Shown: positions 24,747-35,978, counted from the first letter of the stretch. The stretch is 64,000 nucleotides of DNA from an uncultured Senegalimassilia sp. (GCF_934636665.1 NZ_CAKUAT010000006.1:1-64000); one strand, 5' to 3'. Program-made: numbers and translations. The notes: generated by a model not told the origin, from the letters alone.

Positions 24747-25259
24747 ATGAAGAAGATCCTGCTGATGAACGGGCCTAATCTGAATATGCTCGGCATCCGC
24801 GAGCCGGGCGTGTACGGCAACGATACCCTGAAGGACTTGGAGACGGGTTTCGCCGAGTATGCCCGCGCGCACGGCTGCGAGGTGGAGTGCTTCCAGTCCA
24901 ACCATGAAGGCGACCTGGTCGAGAAGATCCACGCCACACACGGCACGTGCGACGGCATCGTGTACAACCCCGGTGCGCATACCCATTATTCCTATGCGCT
25001 GCGCGACGCTTTGGGCAGCGTGAGCACGCCGTGCGTCGAGGTGCACATCTCCGATGTCAGCACGCGCGAGGCGTTCCGCCATATCTCGGTGATCGCCCCG
25101 GCGTGCGTGGCCCAGGTCAAAGGTCGCGGCTTCGCCGGCTACAACGATGCGCTCGACATCCTGCTCGAAGGCGTGACCGAGCGCCTGGGCGAGGGCTTCG
25201 AGGGGCGCTACGCGCCGGGCCAGGTTATCGTGGCAGGTCGTGGTCCCATTGACGAATAG
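24747..25259 (+). CDS. aroQ: 3-dehydroquinate dehydratase, type II
   Basis: A 170-residue dodecameric-type dehydroquinase removing water from 3-dehydroquinate. The family opening NGPNLNMLGIREPGVYG contains the catalytic Tyr and Arg. QSNHEGDLVEKI, YNPGAHTHYSYALRDAL (catalytic His region) and CVEVHISDVSTREAFRH follow. The ATG at 24747 has GAAAGGTG upstream and gives the normal N-terminus. The C-terminus is about 20 residues longer than usual. The next gene starts one base after its stop (TAGCATG). Confidence 0.94.
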   Translation: MKKILLMNGPNLNMLGIREPGVYGNDTLKDLETGFAEYARAHGCEVECFQSNHEGDLVEKIHATHGTCDGIVYNPGAHTHYSYALRDALGSVSTPCVEVHISDVSTREAFRHISVIAPACVAQVKGRGFAGYNDALDILLEGVTERLGEGFEGRYAPGQVIVAGRGPIDE

Positions 25260-25260
25260 C

Positions 25261-26406
25261 ATGAAAGCCCAGGCCGCAGGGCGTTTGGAGCGGTTGCGCA
25301 ACGCGGCGGCGGAAAACGGCATCCGCACGTTTTTGGTACGTGACACGGCAAGCATCGAATGGTTGACGGCCTTCGACGACGTGTTCGACGACGAACAGGC
25401 GCATGCGCTCCTGGTCACGCCGCATGACGCGGTGCTGCACACCGATTCCCGCTACAGCGGCGCGGCGCGAAAAGCGGCGCAGGGCGAAGGCGTTATCGCC
25501 ATCGATGACGCGCGTCAGGGTCATGGCGAATGGGTTGCCGACGTGTTCACGGCCCGGCATGCAAACGCTCCCGCCGGCTCGCCGGCGCCCGAGAGCATCG
25601 TGCTCGGCATCGAGGACTCTATGACGCTTGCGGCGTTCCGCGCGCTCGAGGGCGCCTTTGCCAAGGCGCCGGCGTCTCCGCAGCTGCGCGAGACCTCGGG
25701 TTTCGTCCGCTCGCTGCGCGCGGTCAAGGAGTCGTCGGAGGTTGCGCGCATGAAGGCGGCCCAGGCCATCACCGATGCGGCGTTCTCCTATATCATCACC
25801 TACATGAAGCCGGGCATGACCGAACGGCAGGTGCAGATCGAGCTTGAGGACTGGATGCTGCGTCATGGCGCGTCCGGCCTGGCGTTCTCCTCCATCGTGG
25901 CCTGTGGCGCTAACGGCGCAAGCCCGCATGCCATCCCGGGTGAGGCAAGGCTTGAAGCGGGGCAGTGCGTGGTCATGGACTTCGGCGCTCGCGCCCACGG
26001 ATATTGCTCGGACATGACCCGCACCGTGTTCGTCGGCCAGCCTGATGCGCGGATGCGCGCTGCCTACGAAACGCTGCGTGAGGCCAATGAGCAGGTGGAG
26101 GCGGCTATCAAGCCCGGCGTCACCGGCGCGCAGATGCACCAGATGGCCGAAGACGTTCTTGCCGCGGGCGGATTCGCCGGTAAGATGGGCCACGGGCTAG
26201 GCCATGGCGTGGGCATCGACATCCACGAGGAGCCCGTGCTGTCGCCTCGCAACAAGGAGCCGCTCGCCCCGGGCAACGTGGTCACGGTGGAACCGGGCAT
26301 ATATCTGGAGGGCGATTTCGGTATGCGTTTAGAGGATTTCGGCGTGGTCATCGAAACGGGATTCCAAGTTTTCACGCAATCTACGCATGACATGGTTATA
26401 ATTTAA
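25261..26406 (+). CDS. Xaa-Pro aminopeptidase / M24 family metallopeptidase
   Basis: A 381-residue M24 'pita-bread' peptidase that removes N-terminal residues preceding proline. The five metal ligands are recognisable: Asp in VMDFGARAHG, Asp in CSDMTRTVFVG, His in GHGLGHGVGIDIHEEP and Glu in VEPGIYLEGD with the following Glu near MRLED. The N-terminal creatinase-like domain spans about 1-125. The ATG at 25261 immediately follows the aroQ stop and suits translational coupling; GTG 25240, inside aroQ, is a possible longer start. The neighbour efp is its frequent partner in Gram-positive genomes. Confidence 0.9.
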   Translation: MKAQAAGRLERLRNAAAENGIRTFLVRDTASIEWLTAFDDVFDDEQAHALLVTPHDAVLHTDSRYSGAARKAAQGEGVIAIDDARQGHGEWVADVFTARHANAPAGSPAPESIVLGIEDSMTLAAFRALEGAFAKAPASPQLRETSGFVRSLRAVKESSEVARMKAAQAITDAAFSYIITYMKPGMTERQVQIELEDWMLRHGASGLAFSSIVACGANGASPHAIPGEARLEAGQCVVMDFGARAHGYCSDMTRTVFVGQPDARMRAAYETLREANEQVEAAIKPGVTGAQMHQMAEDVLAAGGFAGKMGHGLGHGVGIDIHEEPVLSPRNKEPLAPGNVVTVEPGIYLEGDFGMRLEDFGVVIETGFQVFTQSTHDMVII

Positions 26407-26460
26407 GGGTTGAACTAAAGGGGCGGCCTTGGTCGCCTGAACGGTTGAAAGGATCTACCA

Positions 26461-27021
26461 GTGGCTATCTCTACCGCCGATTTCAAGAACGGAATGTGCA
26501 TCGTCAACAACGGCAAGATGTGCACCATCGTCGAGTTCCAGCATGTCAAGCCCGGCAAGGGCGGCGCCTTCGTCCGCACGAAGCTTCGCGACATCAAGAC
26601 CGGCCGTGTGGTCGACTACACGTTCAACGCCGGCACGAAGTTCGACACCGTGCGCCTGGAAACTCGCAAGATGCAGTACCTGTACAACGACGGTTCCGAT
26701 TTCTACTTCATGGATCCCAACACCTACGACCAGATGAGCATGCCCGCCGAGACCGTCGGCGACACCGCCAAGTGGCTCAAGGAGAACGACGAGGCCAGCC
26801 TGCTGTACGCCGGCGAGGAGCTCATCAGCATCGAGCCTCAGATGTTCGTCGAGCTGGAGTGCACGCACACCGAGCCCGGCTTCAAGGGCGACACCGCCAC
26901 CAACACCACCAAGCCGGCAACCTTCGAGACCGGCGTCGAGCTGCAGGTGCCCACGTTCGTCGAGATCGGCGACGTGCTGCAGATCGACACCCGCGACGGC
27001 CGCGTTATCAAGCGCGTCTAG
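26461..27021 (+). CDS. efp: Elongation factor P
   Basis: A 186-residue three-domain factor that relieves ribosome stalling at polyproline. It starts AISTADFKNGMCI. Domain I has the tip loop VKPGKGGAFVRTKL with the lysine that is modified in some bacteria. Domain III carries the family signature as FETGVELQVPTFVEIGD and ends DGRVIKRV. The GTG start at 26461 has GAAAGGA upstream. No yjeA/poxA or other modification gene is seen in the window. A gap of about 400 bp follows. Confidence 0.96.
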   Translation: MAISTADFKNGMCIVNNGKMCTIVEFQHVKPGKGGAFVRTKLRDIKTGRVVDYTFNAGTKFDTVRLETRKMQYLYNDGSDFYFMDPNTYDQMSMPAETVGDTAKWLKENDEASLLYAGEELISIEPQMFVELECTHTEPGFKGDTATNTTKPATFETGVELQVPTFVEIGDVLQIDTRDGRVIKRV

Positions 27022-27179
27022 TTCGCATCGCTTTGGCGGTCGGCGACCGCGCTTCCATATCGAACGGCTTTTGTTGCATGCCTGAAGCATAGCAAGAGAC
27101 GTCTGCGGAAGCCGGTATCCGCCCATCTTGGGCGAGCCGAAGCACGGATCAAGGCCTCGTCGAGTGCGACGATATCTCC

Positions 27180-27204
27180 GAATGCGCCCGTTCAGGGCGC
27201 ATTC
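27180..27204 (+). terminator. Hairpin after efp
   Basis: GAATGCGCCC (27180-27189) pairs perfectly with GGGCGCATTC (27195-27204) around GTTCA. There is no T-run, so it is a probable rather than certain terminator. Confidence 0.5.
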
Positions 27205-27288
27205 GCTGTATCTGGGGGAGGTTTTCCGCGATTAGCGAGGCTCGCCACCGCGCGCGCGGATTATGGCGACTGCAGTGCTTGCAAAGCG

Positions 27289-27316
27289 CGCCGCCTGGGC
27301 GGCGTTTCTGTTTCTT
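27289..27316 (+). terminator. Intrinsic terminator-like hairpin
   Basis: CGCCGC (27289-27294) pairs with GCGGCG (27299-27304), followed by TTTCTGTTTCTT. It insulates the carboxylase promoter from efp transcription. Confidence 0.6.
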
Positions 27317-27362
27317 GCCCGTGAATTCGCCGTGTGCGCACGGTATCGGCGCCGGCATCTTC

Positions 27363-27368
27363 TATAAT
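27363..27368 (+). promoter_or_regulatory. Consensus -10 TATAAT for the carboxylase operon
   Basis: The only perfect TATAAT noted at a promoter position in this window, 56 nt before the ATG at 27424. A convincing -35 was not found at 16-18 bp. Confidence 0.5.
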
Positions 27369-27423
27369 CCTGGTTTCGATCAATACGGTCTGTATCACTT
27401 GAAAACGAAGGGGGTGCGAGTTC

Positions 27424-29310
<1,887 letters not shown>

Positions 29311-29311
29311 C

Positions 29312-30664
29312 ATGTTCAAGAAAGTACTCATCGCAAACCGCGGCGAGGTGGCTCTGCGCGTCATGCGCGCCTGCAAGGAGCTGGGCGTCAAGACCGTGGC
29401 GGTGTACTCTACCGAGGACGAGAACACCTATCCCGTGCAGTATGCCGACGAGAAGGTGTGCATCGGCCCCGCCCAGGCAACGAAAAGCTACCTGGTCATG
29501 TCCAACATCATCGCGGCGGCCAACATCACCGGCGCCGACGCCATCCACCCCGGTTACGGCTTCTTGGCGGAAAATGCCGACTTCGCCCGCGCATGCGCCG
29601 ACAACGACCTGGTGTTCATCGGCCCCTCCGCCGAGTGCATCGAGCGCATGGGTGATAAGTCCTCCGCCCGTGAGACCATGAAGGCTTGCGGCGTGCCCAC
29701 CGTCCCCGGTTCCGATGGCTGCATCGACACCGTGGAGGAGGCTCGCCAGTTCGCCGAGAACGTGGGCTATCCCGTGCTCATCAAGGCGACCGCCGGCGGT
29801 GGCGGCAAGGGCATGCGCGAGGTTCACGACCCCGCCGACCTTGAGTCGCACTACAAGGCCGCCCGCGCCGAGGCCGGCGCCGCGTTCGGCAACGACGAGG
29901 TGTACTTGGAGAAGCTCGTGCTGCGCCCGCGTCACGTCGAGGTGCAGGTGCTCGCCGATGACTTCGGCAACAACGTGGCCCTGTGCGAGCGCGACTGCTC
30001 CGTGCAGCGTCGTCACCAGAAGCTTATCGAGGAGGCGCCTTCTCCGGCGCTGACCGACGAGCTGCGCCGCGCCATGGGCGTTGCGGCCATCAAGGCCGTG
30101 CGCGCCGTGGACTACCGCAACGCCGGCACCATCGAGTTTCTGCTGGACACCACGGGCAAGTTCTACTTCATGGAGATGAACACGCGCGTGCAGGTGGAGC
30201 ATCCGGTATCCGAGCAGATCACGGGCACCGACATCATCAAAGAGCAGTTGCGCATCGCCTCAGGCGAGCCCATGAGCTGCGCTGATAGGGCACCGTTCAC
30301 GCCGTTCGGCCATGCCATGGAGTTCCGCATCAACGCCGAGGATCCAGAGCACGGCTTCCGTCCGTGCCCCGGCACCATCACGCGCTTCGAGCCCCCGGCG
30401 GGCCCGGGCGTGCGCGTGGAAGCCTATGTGCATTCCGGCTCGAAGATCAGCCCGTTCTACGACTCCATGGTGGCCAAGCTCATCGTGTACGGCCAGGATC
30501 GCGAGGAGTGCCTGGCGCGCGGTCGCCGCGCCCTTGACGAGTTCGTCATCGAGGGCATCCCCACCACGCTGCCGTTCCACCGCCGCGTGCTGGATAACCA
30601 GGTGTTCTGCGCCGGCGAAGCCACCACGGACTTCATCGAAACCCAGATGGGAGATGTGTTATGA
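29312..30664 (+). CDS. accC: Biotin carboxylase (AccC/PycA-type)
   Basis: A 450-residue ATP-grasp enzyme that carboxylates the biotin on the preceding carrier. Key motifs are LIANRGEVALRVMRAC at the N-terminus, HPGYGFLAEN, ATAGGGGKGMREV (ATP loop), RDCSVQRRHQKLIEEAPSP and EMNTRVQVEHPVSE (metal and bicarbonate site). The length is that of a free-standing subunit, so it must work with the carrier fused to the upstream carboxyltransferase. It starts one base after that gene's stop, and its own stop overlaps the next ATG by 4 bp. Confidence 0.93.
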   Translation: MFKKVLIANRGEVALRVMRACKELGVKTVAVYSTEDENTYPVQYADEKVCIGPAQATKSYLVMSNIIAAANITGADAIHPGYGFLAENADFARACADNDLVFIGPSAECIERMGDKSSARETMKACGVPTVPGSDGCIDTVEEARQFAENVGYPVLIKATAGGGGKGMREVHDPADLESHYKAARAEAGAAFGNDEVYLEKLVLRPRHVEVQVLADDFGNNVALCERDCSVQRRHQKLIEEAPSPALTDELRRAMGVAAIKAVRAVDYRNAGTIEFLLDTTGKFYFMEMNTRVQVEHPVSEQITGTDIIKEQLRIASGEPMSCADRAPFTPFGHAMEFRINAEDPEHGFRPCPGTITRFEPPAGPGVRVEAYVHSGSKISPFYDSMVAKLIVYGQDREECLARGRRALDEFVIEGIPTTLPFHRRVLDNQVFCAGEATTDFIETQMGDVL

Positions 30665-31014
30665 GCGATTTGACCGTTGACGGCATGGCGCTTGCGCCGG
30701 GCGTCGTCGAGACCATCGTCTCCATCGCCGTGGCAGATGTGGACGGCGTCGCCAGCGTGGGCAACGCCCCCGCGGCAAGCCGCGGCATCCGCGGCGTGCT
30801 CGGCGGCAAGCCCTCCACGTCCGGTATCGAGATCGCAGCGGACGAAAACGACAAGCTGCAGATCTCGGTGCGCATCGACGTTTATTATGGACATGTGCTG
30901 CCCGACGTGGCGGCTGCGGTTCGCCAGTCCGTGGCGGACGCCGTGGCAAGCCAGGTGGGCGCGCAGGTTGGATCGGTCGACGTCTACATCGACGGCGTCC
31001 AGTTCAACCGTTAG
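30661..31014 (+). CDS. Asp23/Gls24 family protein
   Basis: A 117-residue protein with the Asp23/Gls24 domain, recognisable from ALAPGVVETIVSIAVADVDGV near the start and VDVYYGHVLPDVAAAVRQSV in the middle. Family members are abundant cell-envelope-associated or stress proteins of Gram-positives, and this small type typically sits between accC and nusB, as here. The exact role is not established. The ATG overlaps the accC stop (ATGA), implying coupled translation; nusB follows 32 bp later. Confidence 0.88.
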   Translation: MSDLTVDGMALAPGVVETIVSIAVADVDGVASVGNAPAASRGIRGVLGGKPSTSGIEIAADENDKLQISVRIDVYYGHVLPDVAAAVRQSVADAVASQVGAQVGSVDVYIDGVQFNR

Positions 31015-31046
31015 GAACAAGAAGAAGCACAGGGGATTATTTGCAC

Positions 31047-31517
31047 ATGGCATCGAAAAGACACGAGCGCACGACGGCACGTCGCGTCGCGCTGCAGGTT
31101 CTGTACACCGCCGAGATCAAGGGCGCATCCGCTGCTCAGATCGTGGCTGAAGGCGTCTTCCCGTCCGAGGAGGGCCCGCTTTCGGAATACGCTCAGGACC
31201 TGGTGCGCGGCGTCGAGCAGAACCGCATCGTCATCGACGGCAGCCTGAAGGCCGCTGCGGAGAACTGGTCGCTGGGCCGCATGCCCATCGTCGACCGCTC
31301 CATTCTGCGCTTGGCCGCCTACGAGATCATGTTCGTTCAGGATGTGCCCACCAGCGTCGCCATCAACGAGGCGGTGGAGCTGGCGAAGGATTTCGGCGGC
31401 GAGGACGATTCCCCGCGCTTCGTCAACGGCGTGCTGGGCCGTATCGCCAAGGACATCGACGATGGGGCTGCTGCGGCTCCCGCAGGCGATGACCCGGCGC
31501 AGCCCCTAGTGCTGTAA
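31047..31517 (+). CDS. nusB: Transcription antitermination factor NusB
   Basis: A 156-residue helical RNA-binding protein that joins NusE at boxA of rRNA transcripts. ERTTARRVALQVLYTAEIKG is the family N-terminus. WSLGRMPIVDRSILRLAAYE and VAINEAVELAKDFGGEDDSPRFVNGVLG hold the conserved core. The ATG at 31047 is preferred over TTG 31041, with AGGGGA upstream. The C-terminal 15 residues are Ala/Asp-rich and non-conserved. xseB follows after 12 bp. Confidence 0.94.
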   Translation: MASKRHERTTARRVALQVLYTAEIKGASAAQIVAEGVFPSEEGPLSEYAQDLVRGVEQNRIVIDGSLKAAAENWSLGRMPIVDRSILRLAAYEIMFVQDVPTSVAINEAVELAKDFGGEDDSPRFVNGVLGRIAKDIDDGAAAAPAGDDPAQPLVL

Positions 31518-31529
31518 GGGCGCGATTCG

Positions 31530-31850
31530 GTGGCATTGGAATCGTACGGGTCCTTCGAGGAGCTCAAAAGCCGCCTCGATGAGATCGTCGAAGCGGTAAA
31601 CGATAAGGATTTACCCTTGGACCAGGCGCTTTCCCTGTATGAGGAAGCGGTTGGGCTGGGGCTTCGCGCAAGCGATCTGCTTGAGCAGGGCATCGACGAG
31701 GCCAGCGTCCAAGAGGCGCTGGCCTCCGAGGCCCCGGCAGGGCTTGCCGATGATTCGGCGCAACCTGCGGCATCTGCAGCGGGCGCGCATAAGGAAGGTC
31801 AAGCGGACGGCGGCGCGGCACGGCAAGGCCAGGCCGCCGCTTCCGTCTAG
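31530..31850 (+). CDS. xseB: Exodeoxyribonuclease VII small subunit
   Basis: A 106-residue protein. Residues 5-60 form the XseB helical hairpin: YGSFEELKSRLDEIVEAVND, DLPLDQALSLYEEAVGLG. Together with XseA it degrades single-stranded DNA. The last 40 residues are a low-complexity Ala/Gln/Gly tail absent from standard XseB (about 75 aa). xseA is not adjacent, although the two are often paired. GTG start at 31530, 12 bp after nusB. Confidence 0.88.
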   Translation: MALESYGSFEELKSRLDEIVEAVNDKDLPLDQALSLYEEAVGLGLRASDLLEQGIDEASVQEALASEAPAGLADDSAQPAASAAGAHKEGQADGGAARQGQAAASV

Positions 31851-31895
31851 GTCGCGCAAGGCGATCGGATGGCATGACAAAAGGAAAGGCGCAGC

Positions 31896-33782
31896 ATGAG
31901 CGATAAGCGCATTCTGGACATAATCGCATCCCCTGCCGACCTGAAGCTCCTCAGCAATGAGGAGCTATCTATACTTGCGGGCGAGATCCGCCAGGAGATC
32001 GTGACCACCACCTCGAAAACCGGTGGCCACGTCGCCTCTTCTTTGGGTGCGGTGGAGATCATCTTGGCGCTTCACAGCCTGCTTGATTGCCCCAAGGACA
32101 AGATCGTGTTCGATGTGGGGCATCAGGCGTATGCGCACAAGCTGGTCACCGGACGCTTAAAGGACTTCGGCACGCTGCGCACCTATGGCGGCCTTTCCGG
32201 TTTTCCTAAGCCCAGCGAGAGCCCCTACGACGTGCACTATTCCGGGCACGCATCCGACTCGCTTTCGGTGGCGCTTGGCTTGGCGGAGGCCCGCGATTTG
32301 GCGGGTGCCGACCAGAAGGTCGTCGCGCTCATCGGCGATGCGGCGCTTTCCGGCGGCATGGCCTTCGAGGCGCTGAACAACATCGGCCAGGCCCAAACGC
32401 CCATGGTCATCATCTTGAACGACAACGAGATGTCCATCTCGCACAACGTTGGCGCGCTCATGAAGCACTTGGGTTATATGCGTGCATCGTCGCAGTACCG
32501 TCAGGCGCGCGATAACGTGCAGGAGCATCTGGAGAGCAGCGGCCCGGTGGGCAAGGCCATCACCAACTTCGGCCGTAGCATGAAGGAATCGATGAAGCAG
32601 TTCGTCATTCCGCATTCCATGATCTTCGAGCAGCTGGGCATCGTGTGCACGGCGCCTATCGACGGGCATAACATCGCGCAGCTGAGGGAAACGCTGCGAG
32701 CCGTCCTGAACGCCGATGGCCCGGTGCTCATGCACGTGGTCACGCGCAAAGGCCAAGGCTACATGCCCGCGGTGCGCAACCCTGAGAAGTTCCACGGCAT
32801 CGCGCCCTACAACATCGCAACCGGCGAGGTCATCAAGTCGGGCAAGCCCTCTGCGCCGAAATACACGAACGTGTTCGGCAAGGCATTGGTCGCCGAGGCG
32901 GAGAACAACGCCGACATCGTCGCCATCACCGCTGCCATGAAGGGCGGCACCGGCCTCGACGAGTTCGCCGAGAAGTTTCCGAAGCGGTTCGTGGATACGG
33001 GCATTTGCGAGGAGCACGCTGTCGGTTTCGCCGGCGGCCTGGCAGCGAATGGTAAAAAGCCCGTGGTGGCGCTGTATTCCACGTTCATGCAGCGCGCCGT
33101 CGATCAGATGATCATCAACGTTGCGCTGCCGAAGCTCGATGTCGTCTTCGCCATCGACCGCGCCGGCATCGTCGGCGCCGACGGTCCCACGCACCATGGC
33201 GTGTTCGACCTGGTGTATGCCCGCATGGTGCCCAACATGCGCGTGCTGGCGCCTTCGAACGAGGCTGAGCTTGTGCATGCGCTGCGTACGGCGCTTGCCA
33301 TGGGCGGCCCGTTCGCCATCCGCTATCCGCGCGGCGAGGGCGAGGGCGTGCCGTTGCCCGAGACTCCCGAGGTGCTGCCGGAAGGGGAGGCACGTACGGT
33401 GCGCGAAGGCGAGGATGTTGCCATCTTGGCGTTCGGCCGCATGGTCGGCCAGGCTTTGGCCGCCGCAGATGCGCTTGCCGAGCAGGGCATTAGCGCCCGC
33501 GTGGTGGACATGCGCTGGGTCAAGCCGCTTGACGTGCAGGCTATTCGGGCTGCCGCCGAAACGAAGCTGGTCGTCACGGTGGAGGAGGGCGTCATCGCCG
33601 GCGGCGCCGGCGAAGGCGTGCTCGGCGAGATGGCGCTCATGGGCCTGCATACCCCGGCGCTGAATCTGGGCATCAAAGACGCGTTCGTCACGCAAGGCGG
33701 GGTGGGGCAGCTGCTCCACGAGCAGGGCCTTGACGCCGAAGGCATCGCCGCCAGCGTGGAAGAGCGTTACCGGGCGCTGTAG
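31896..33782 (+). CDS. dxs: 1-deoxy-D-xylulose-5-phosphate synthase
   Basis: A 628-residue thiamine-diphosphate enzyme, first step of the MEP isoprenoid pathway (pyruvate plus glyceraldehyde-3-phosphate). Landmarks are GGHVASSLGAVEIILALH, FDVGHQAYAHKLVTGR, the ThDP motif IGDAALSGGMAFEALNN, GRKGQGY-like TRKGQGYMPA, CEEHAVGFAGGLA and DRAGIVGADGPTHHGVFD. In the ThDP motif, GDA replaces the usual GDG. Length is normal. AAAGGAAAG precedes the ATG. It ends the long plus-strand block. Confidence 0.95.
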   Translation: MSDKRILDIIASPADLKLLSNEELSILAGEIRQEIVTTTSKTGGHVASSLGAVEIILALHSLLDCPKDKIVFDVGHQAYAHKLVTGRLKDFGTLRTYGGLSGFPKPSESPYDVHYSGHASDSLSVALGLAEARDLAGADQKVVALIGDAALSGGMAFEALNNIGQAQTPMVIILNDNEMSISHNVGALMKHLGYMRASSQYRQARDNVQEHLESSGPVGKAITNFGRSMKESMKQFVIPHSMIFEQLGIVCTAPIDGHNIAQLRETLRAVLNADGPVLMHVVTRKGQGYMPAVRNPEKFHGIAPYNIATGEVIKSGKPSAPKYTNVFGKALVAEAENNADIVAITAAMKGGTGLDEFAEKFPKRFVDTGICEEHAVGFAGGLAANGKKPVVALYSTFMQRAVDQMIINVALPKLDVVFAIDRAGIVGADGPTHHGVFDLVYARMVPNMRVLAPSNEAELVHALRTALAMGGPFAIRYPRGEGEGVPLPETPEVLPEGEARTVREGEDVAILAFGRMVGQALAAADALAEQGISARVVDMRWVKPLDVQAIRAAAETKLVVTVEEGVIAGGAGEGVLGEMALMGLHTPALNLGIKDAFVTQGGVGQLLHEQGLDAEGIAASVEERYRAL

Positions 33783-33914
33783 CCCGCAGCTTTTTGCCGC
33801 GAGAACAGCAAAAGGCCCTGTGCCGTTCGGAATCCGTTTCATGCAAGCTGCAGAGGCATGCGCTTGCATCGCCGACCAGGTCGGCTGACGGAACCGAGGG
33901 CGCGGGGCCTTTCT

Positions 33915-33948
33915 TGCGCCATGAAGCCGCCGAAGGCTTCATGGCGCA
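33915..33948. terminator. Bidirectional terminator hairpin between dxs and the GNAT gene
   Basis: A 14-bp perfect stem, 33915-33928 with 33935-33948 (core CGCCATGAAGCC/GGCTTCATGGCG), lies between convergent genes. Upstream, AAAGGCCC near 33810 and GGGGCCTTTCTT near 33903 form a larger outer stem-loop with a T-rich 3' side that suits dxs. Confidence 0.7.
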
Positions 33949-33970
33949 CGGGTCGCGCGGATGAAAGCGG

Positions 33971-34477
33971 TTAGGCTTCCTTCTCCATCACGTAATCATC
34001 CATGGCGAACCCGTTGCCGATGTCGTTCTTGACGGATTCGATGGTCACGAAGCCCTTGCCGTAATAGGCTCGAATGCCCAGATCGTTGTGCTTGTTCACG
34101 GTCAGATACATGCTATGCAGGTCGCGAGCGCGGCAAATATCGGTATAGAAGCCGATGATCTGGGACGCATAATGCTTGCCGCGCTCCTCGACAAGCAGGT
34201 AGATCTTCGAGATGAAGTAACGGCTGGTCTGCGGTTCCTCGCAGCCGCCGGTGTAGCCCACGGTTTTGCCGGCTTCGTCGACCACGAACCAGTATTCATA
34301 GGCGTGTTCCGCCATATCACGTTTGATGGCTTCCAGGCTTTGGAACTTCTCGACCATGTAGTCGGTCTGCGCATCGCCGATGATCGCGGGCCAGTACTCG
34401 TGCCAAATCTCATCAGCCAGCTTCGCCAGCTTTTCTTGATCCTCGTCCGTTTCAACGGCAACGAATCGCACGCCCAT
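33971..34477 (-). CDS. GNAT family N-acetyltransferase
   Basis: A 168-residue acetyl-CoA-dependent acetyltransferase. The acyl-CoA-binding region LLVEERGKHYASQIIGFYTD and the C-terminal LTVNKHNDLGIRAYYGKGFV match motifs A and B of GNAT enzymes. Substrate unknown. ATG at 34477 (minus strand) has GAAAGGAA upstream; the longer start at 34516 lacks one. It stands alone between convergent dxs and divergent amtB, so it has its own promoter in the shared 195-bp gap. Confidence 0.85.
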   Translation of the reverse strand: MGVRFVAVETDEDQEKLAKLADEIWHEYWPAIIGDAQTDYMVEKFQSLEAIKRDMAEHAYEYWFVVDEAGKTVGYTGGCEEPQTSRYFISKIYLLVEERGKHYASQIIGFYTDICRARDLHSMYLTVNKHNDLGIRAYYGKGFVTIESVKNDIGNGFAMDDYVMEKEA

Positions 34478-34672
34478 AAGCCCGTTCCTTTCACGCAAGT
34501 TCGCCTGTTTCCACATTGTAACACCCGCGTCTCGTGCTCGTTACAAAGCGTTTCCCGACTCGTTAACAATGACGATCCTCTCAAAAGGCCAGGTCAAACA
34601 GTGGCACTATCGAATGCGTAAGAAAAAGGTGCTCAGAGGGAATGGGTATCGGAAAACGAAGGAGGTAGCACG

Positions 34673-35947
34673 ATGTTTGACACGGGTTCAACGGCATTCA
34701 TGCTGGTGTGCGCCATGCTCGTCTTGCTCATGACACCGGGTTTGGCGTTTTTCTACGGAGGCCTGTCGCGTCGAAAGAACGTCGTGAACACGATGGTCAT
34801 GGTGTTCTCAGCCATCGGCATCGTGGCGATCACGTGGACGATCTGCGGTTGGTCGCTGGCATACGGCGAGGACGGCTCTAGCCCGTTCTTCGGAGGTTTC
34901 GATCAGCTCGGCTTCCTTGGCGGCGTGACCGACATGCTCGCCGAGGCGGATGCGGTTCCCGAGGATGCGACGTATCCGGCGATCATCGACTTCATCTTCC
35001 AAATGGCGTTCTGCATGATCACCACCGCCATCATCACGGGTTCCCTTGCCGGCCGTATGAAGTTCGGCGCGGTGTGCGCGTTCGTGGCGGTGTGGACCAT
35101 CGTGGTGTATCCGCCGCTTGCCCACATGGTTTGGGGCGGCGATGGCAGCCTTATCGGCGACGCCATCGGCGCGCTCGACTTCGCCGGCGGCGACGTCGTG
35201 CATATCTCCTCCGGCCTTACCGGCTTGATCTTGTGCCTCATGCTCGGCAAGCGCAAGGGCTTCGGCATGATGAGCTACCGTCCGCACAACGTGCCGTTCG
35301 TGGCCTTGGGCGCAACCCTTCTGTGGTTCGGCTGGTTCGGCTTCAACGCCGGCTCCGAGTTCGTGGCTGACGGCGTTGCCGGCCTGGCCCTGATCAACAC
35401 CGTGGTCGCCTCTGGCGCGGCGCTCATCTCCTGGATGATCGTCGAGCGCGTGAAGGTGGGCAAGCCCACGCTCGTCGGCGCCGCAACCGGCCTTGTCGCC
35501 GGCCTGGTCGTCATCACCCCGGCTGCCGGCTTCGTCGAGCCCTGGGCCGCCATCATCATGGGCCTGATCGTGTCTCCCATCTGCTACTTCGCCATTTCGT
35601 TCTGCAAGGCGAAGATCGGCTACGACGATGCGCTCGACGCCTTCGGCTGCCACGCGGTCGGCGGTATCGTTGGCGGCATCTGCACCGGCATCTTCTGCGT
35701 GCCCGAGCTGTCCTGGACCGACTTCGGCGGCCTTCTGTACACCGGCGACGTGAGCCTGCTGGGCAGCCAGATCGCCGGCATCGCCATCACGATCGTGTTC
35801 GTCGGCGTCCTCGACGTGGTGCTCGCCTTCATCGTGAAGGCATGCTTCAAGGGCAGCCTGCGCGTCAGCGAGGAAGAGGAAGCGCAAGGTCTCGACATTG
35901 CGGCCCACGGCGAATCCGCTTACCCTGCATACATCGGCCTGGACTAA
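34673..35947 (+). CDS. amtB: Ammonium transporter
   Basis: A 424-residue Amt/MEP/Rh channel with about eleven hydrophobic helices. It opens DTGSTAFMLVCAMLVLLM, then TPGLAFFYGGLSRRKNVVN with the conserved 'FYGG'. DFAGGDVVHISSG contains the pore His region and LLWFGWFGFNAGS the second signature. FGCHAVGGIVGGICTGIF gives the second pore His. No cleavable signal peptide is obvious. AAGGAGGT precedes the ATG. It lies 31 bp before glnK, the PII protein that blocks the channel when nitrogen is ample. Confidence 0.94.
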   Translation: MFDTGSTAFMLVCAMLVLLMTPGLAFFYGGLSRRKNVVNTMVMVFSAIGIVAITWTICGWSLAYGEDGSSPFFGGFDQLGFLGGVTDMLAEADAVPEDATYPAIIDFIFQMAFCMITTAIITGSLAGRMKFGAVCAFVAVWTIVVYPPLAHMVWGGDGSLIGDAIGALDFAGGDVVHISSGLTGLILCLMLGKRKGFGMMSYRPHNVPFVALGATLLWFGWFGFNAGSEFVADGVAGLALINTVVASGAALISWMIVERVKVGKPTLVGAATGLVAGLVVITPAAGFVEPWAAIIMGLIVSPICYFAISFCKAKIGYDDALDAFGCHAVGGIVGGICTGIFCVPELSWTDFGGLLYTGDVSLLGSQIAGIAITIVFVGVLDVVLAFIVKACFKGSLRVSEEEEAQGLDIAAHGESAYPAYIGLD

Positions 35948-35978
35948 GCTGCGGCTAGCGTTTGAAAGGAGTTGAACC

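Larger units (their letters stand above)
27022..27423. other. Gap between efp and the carboxylase genes
   Basis: Holds two hairpins (27180-27204 and 27289-27316) and a consensus TATAAT. No reading frame with a convincing start is seen, and no riboswitch was recognised. Confidence 0.5.

Noticed and set aside
27022..27423. Riboswitch upstream of the carboxylase operon
   Set aside because: Only two simple hairpins are present and no known aptamer motif was recognised.
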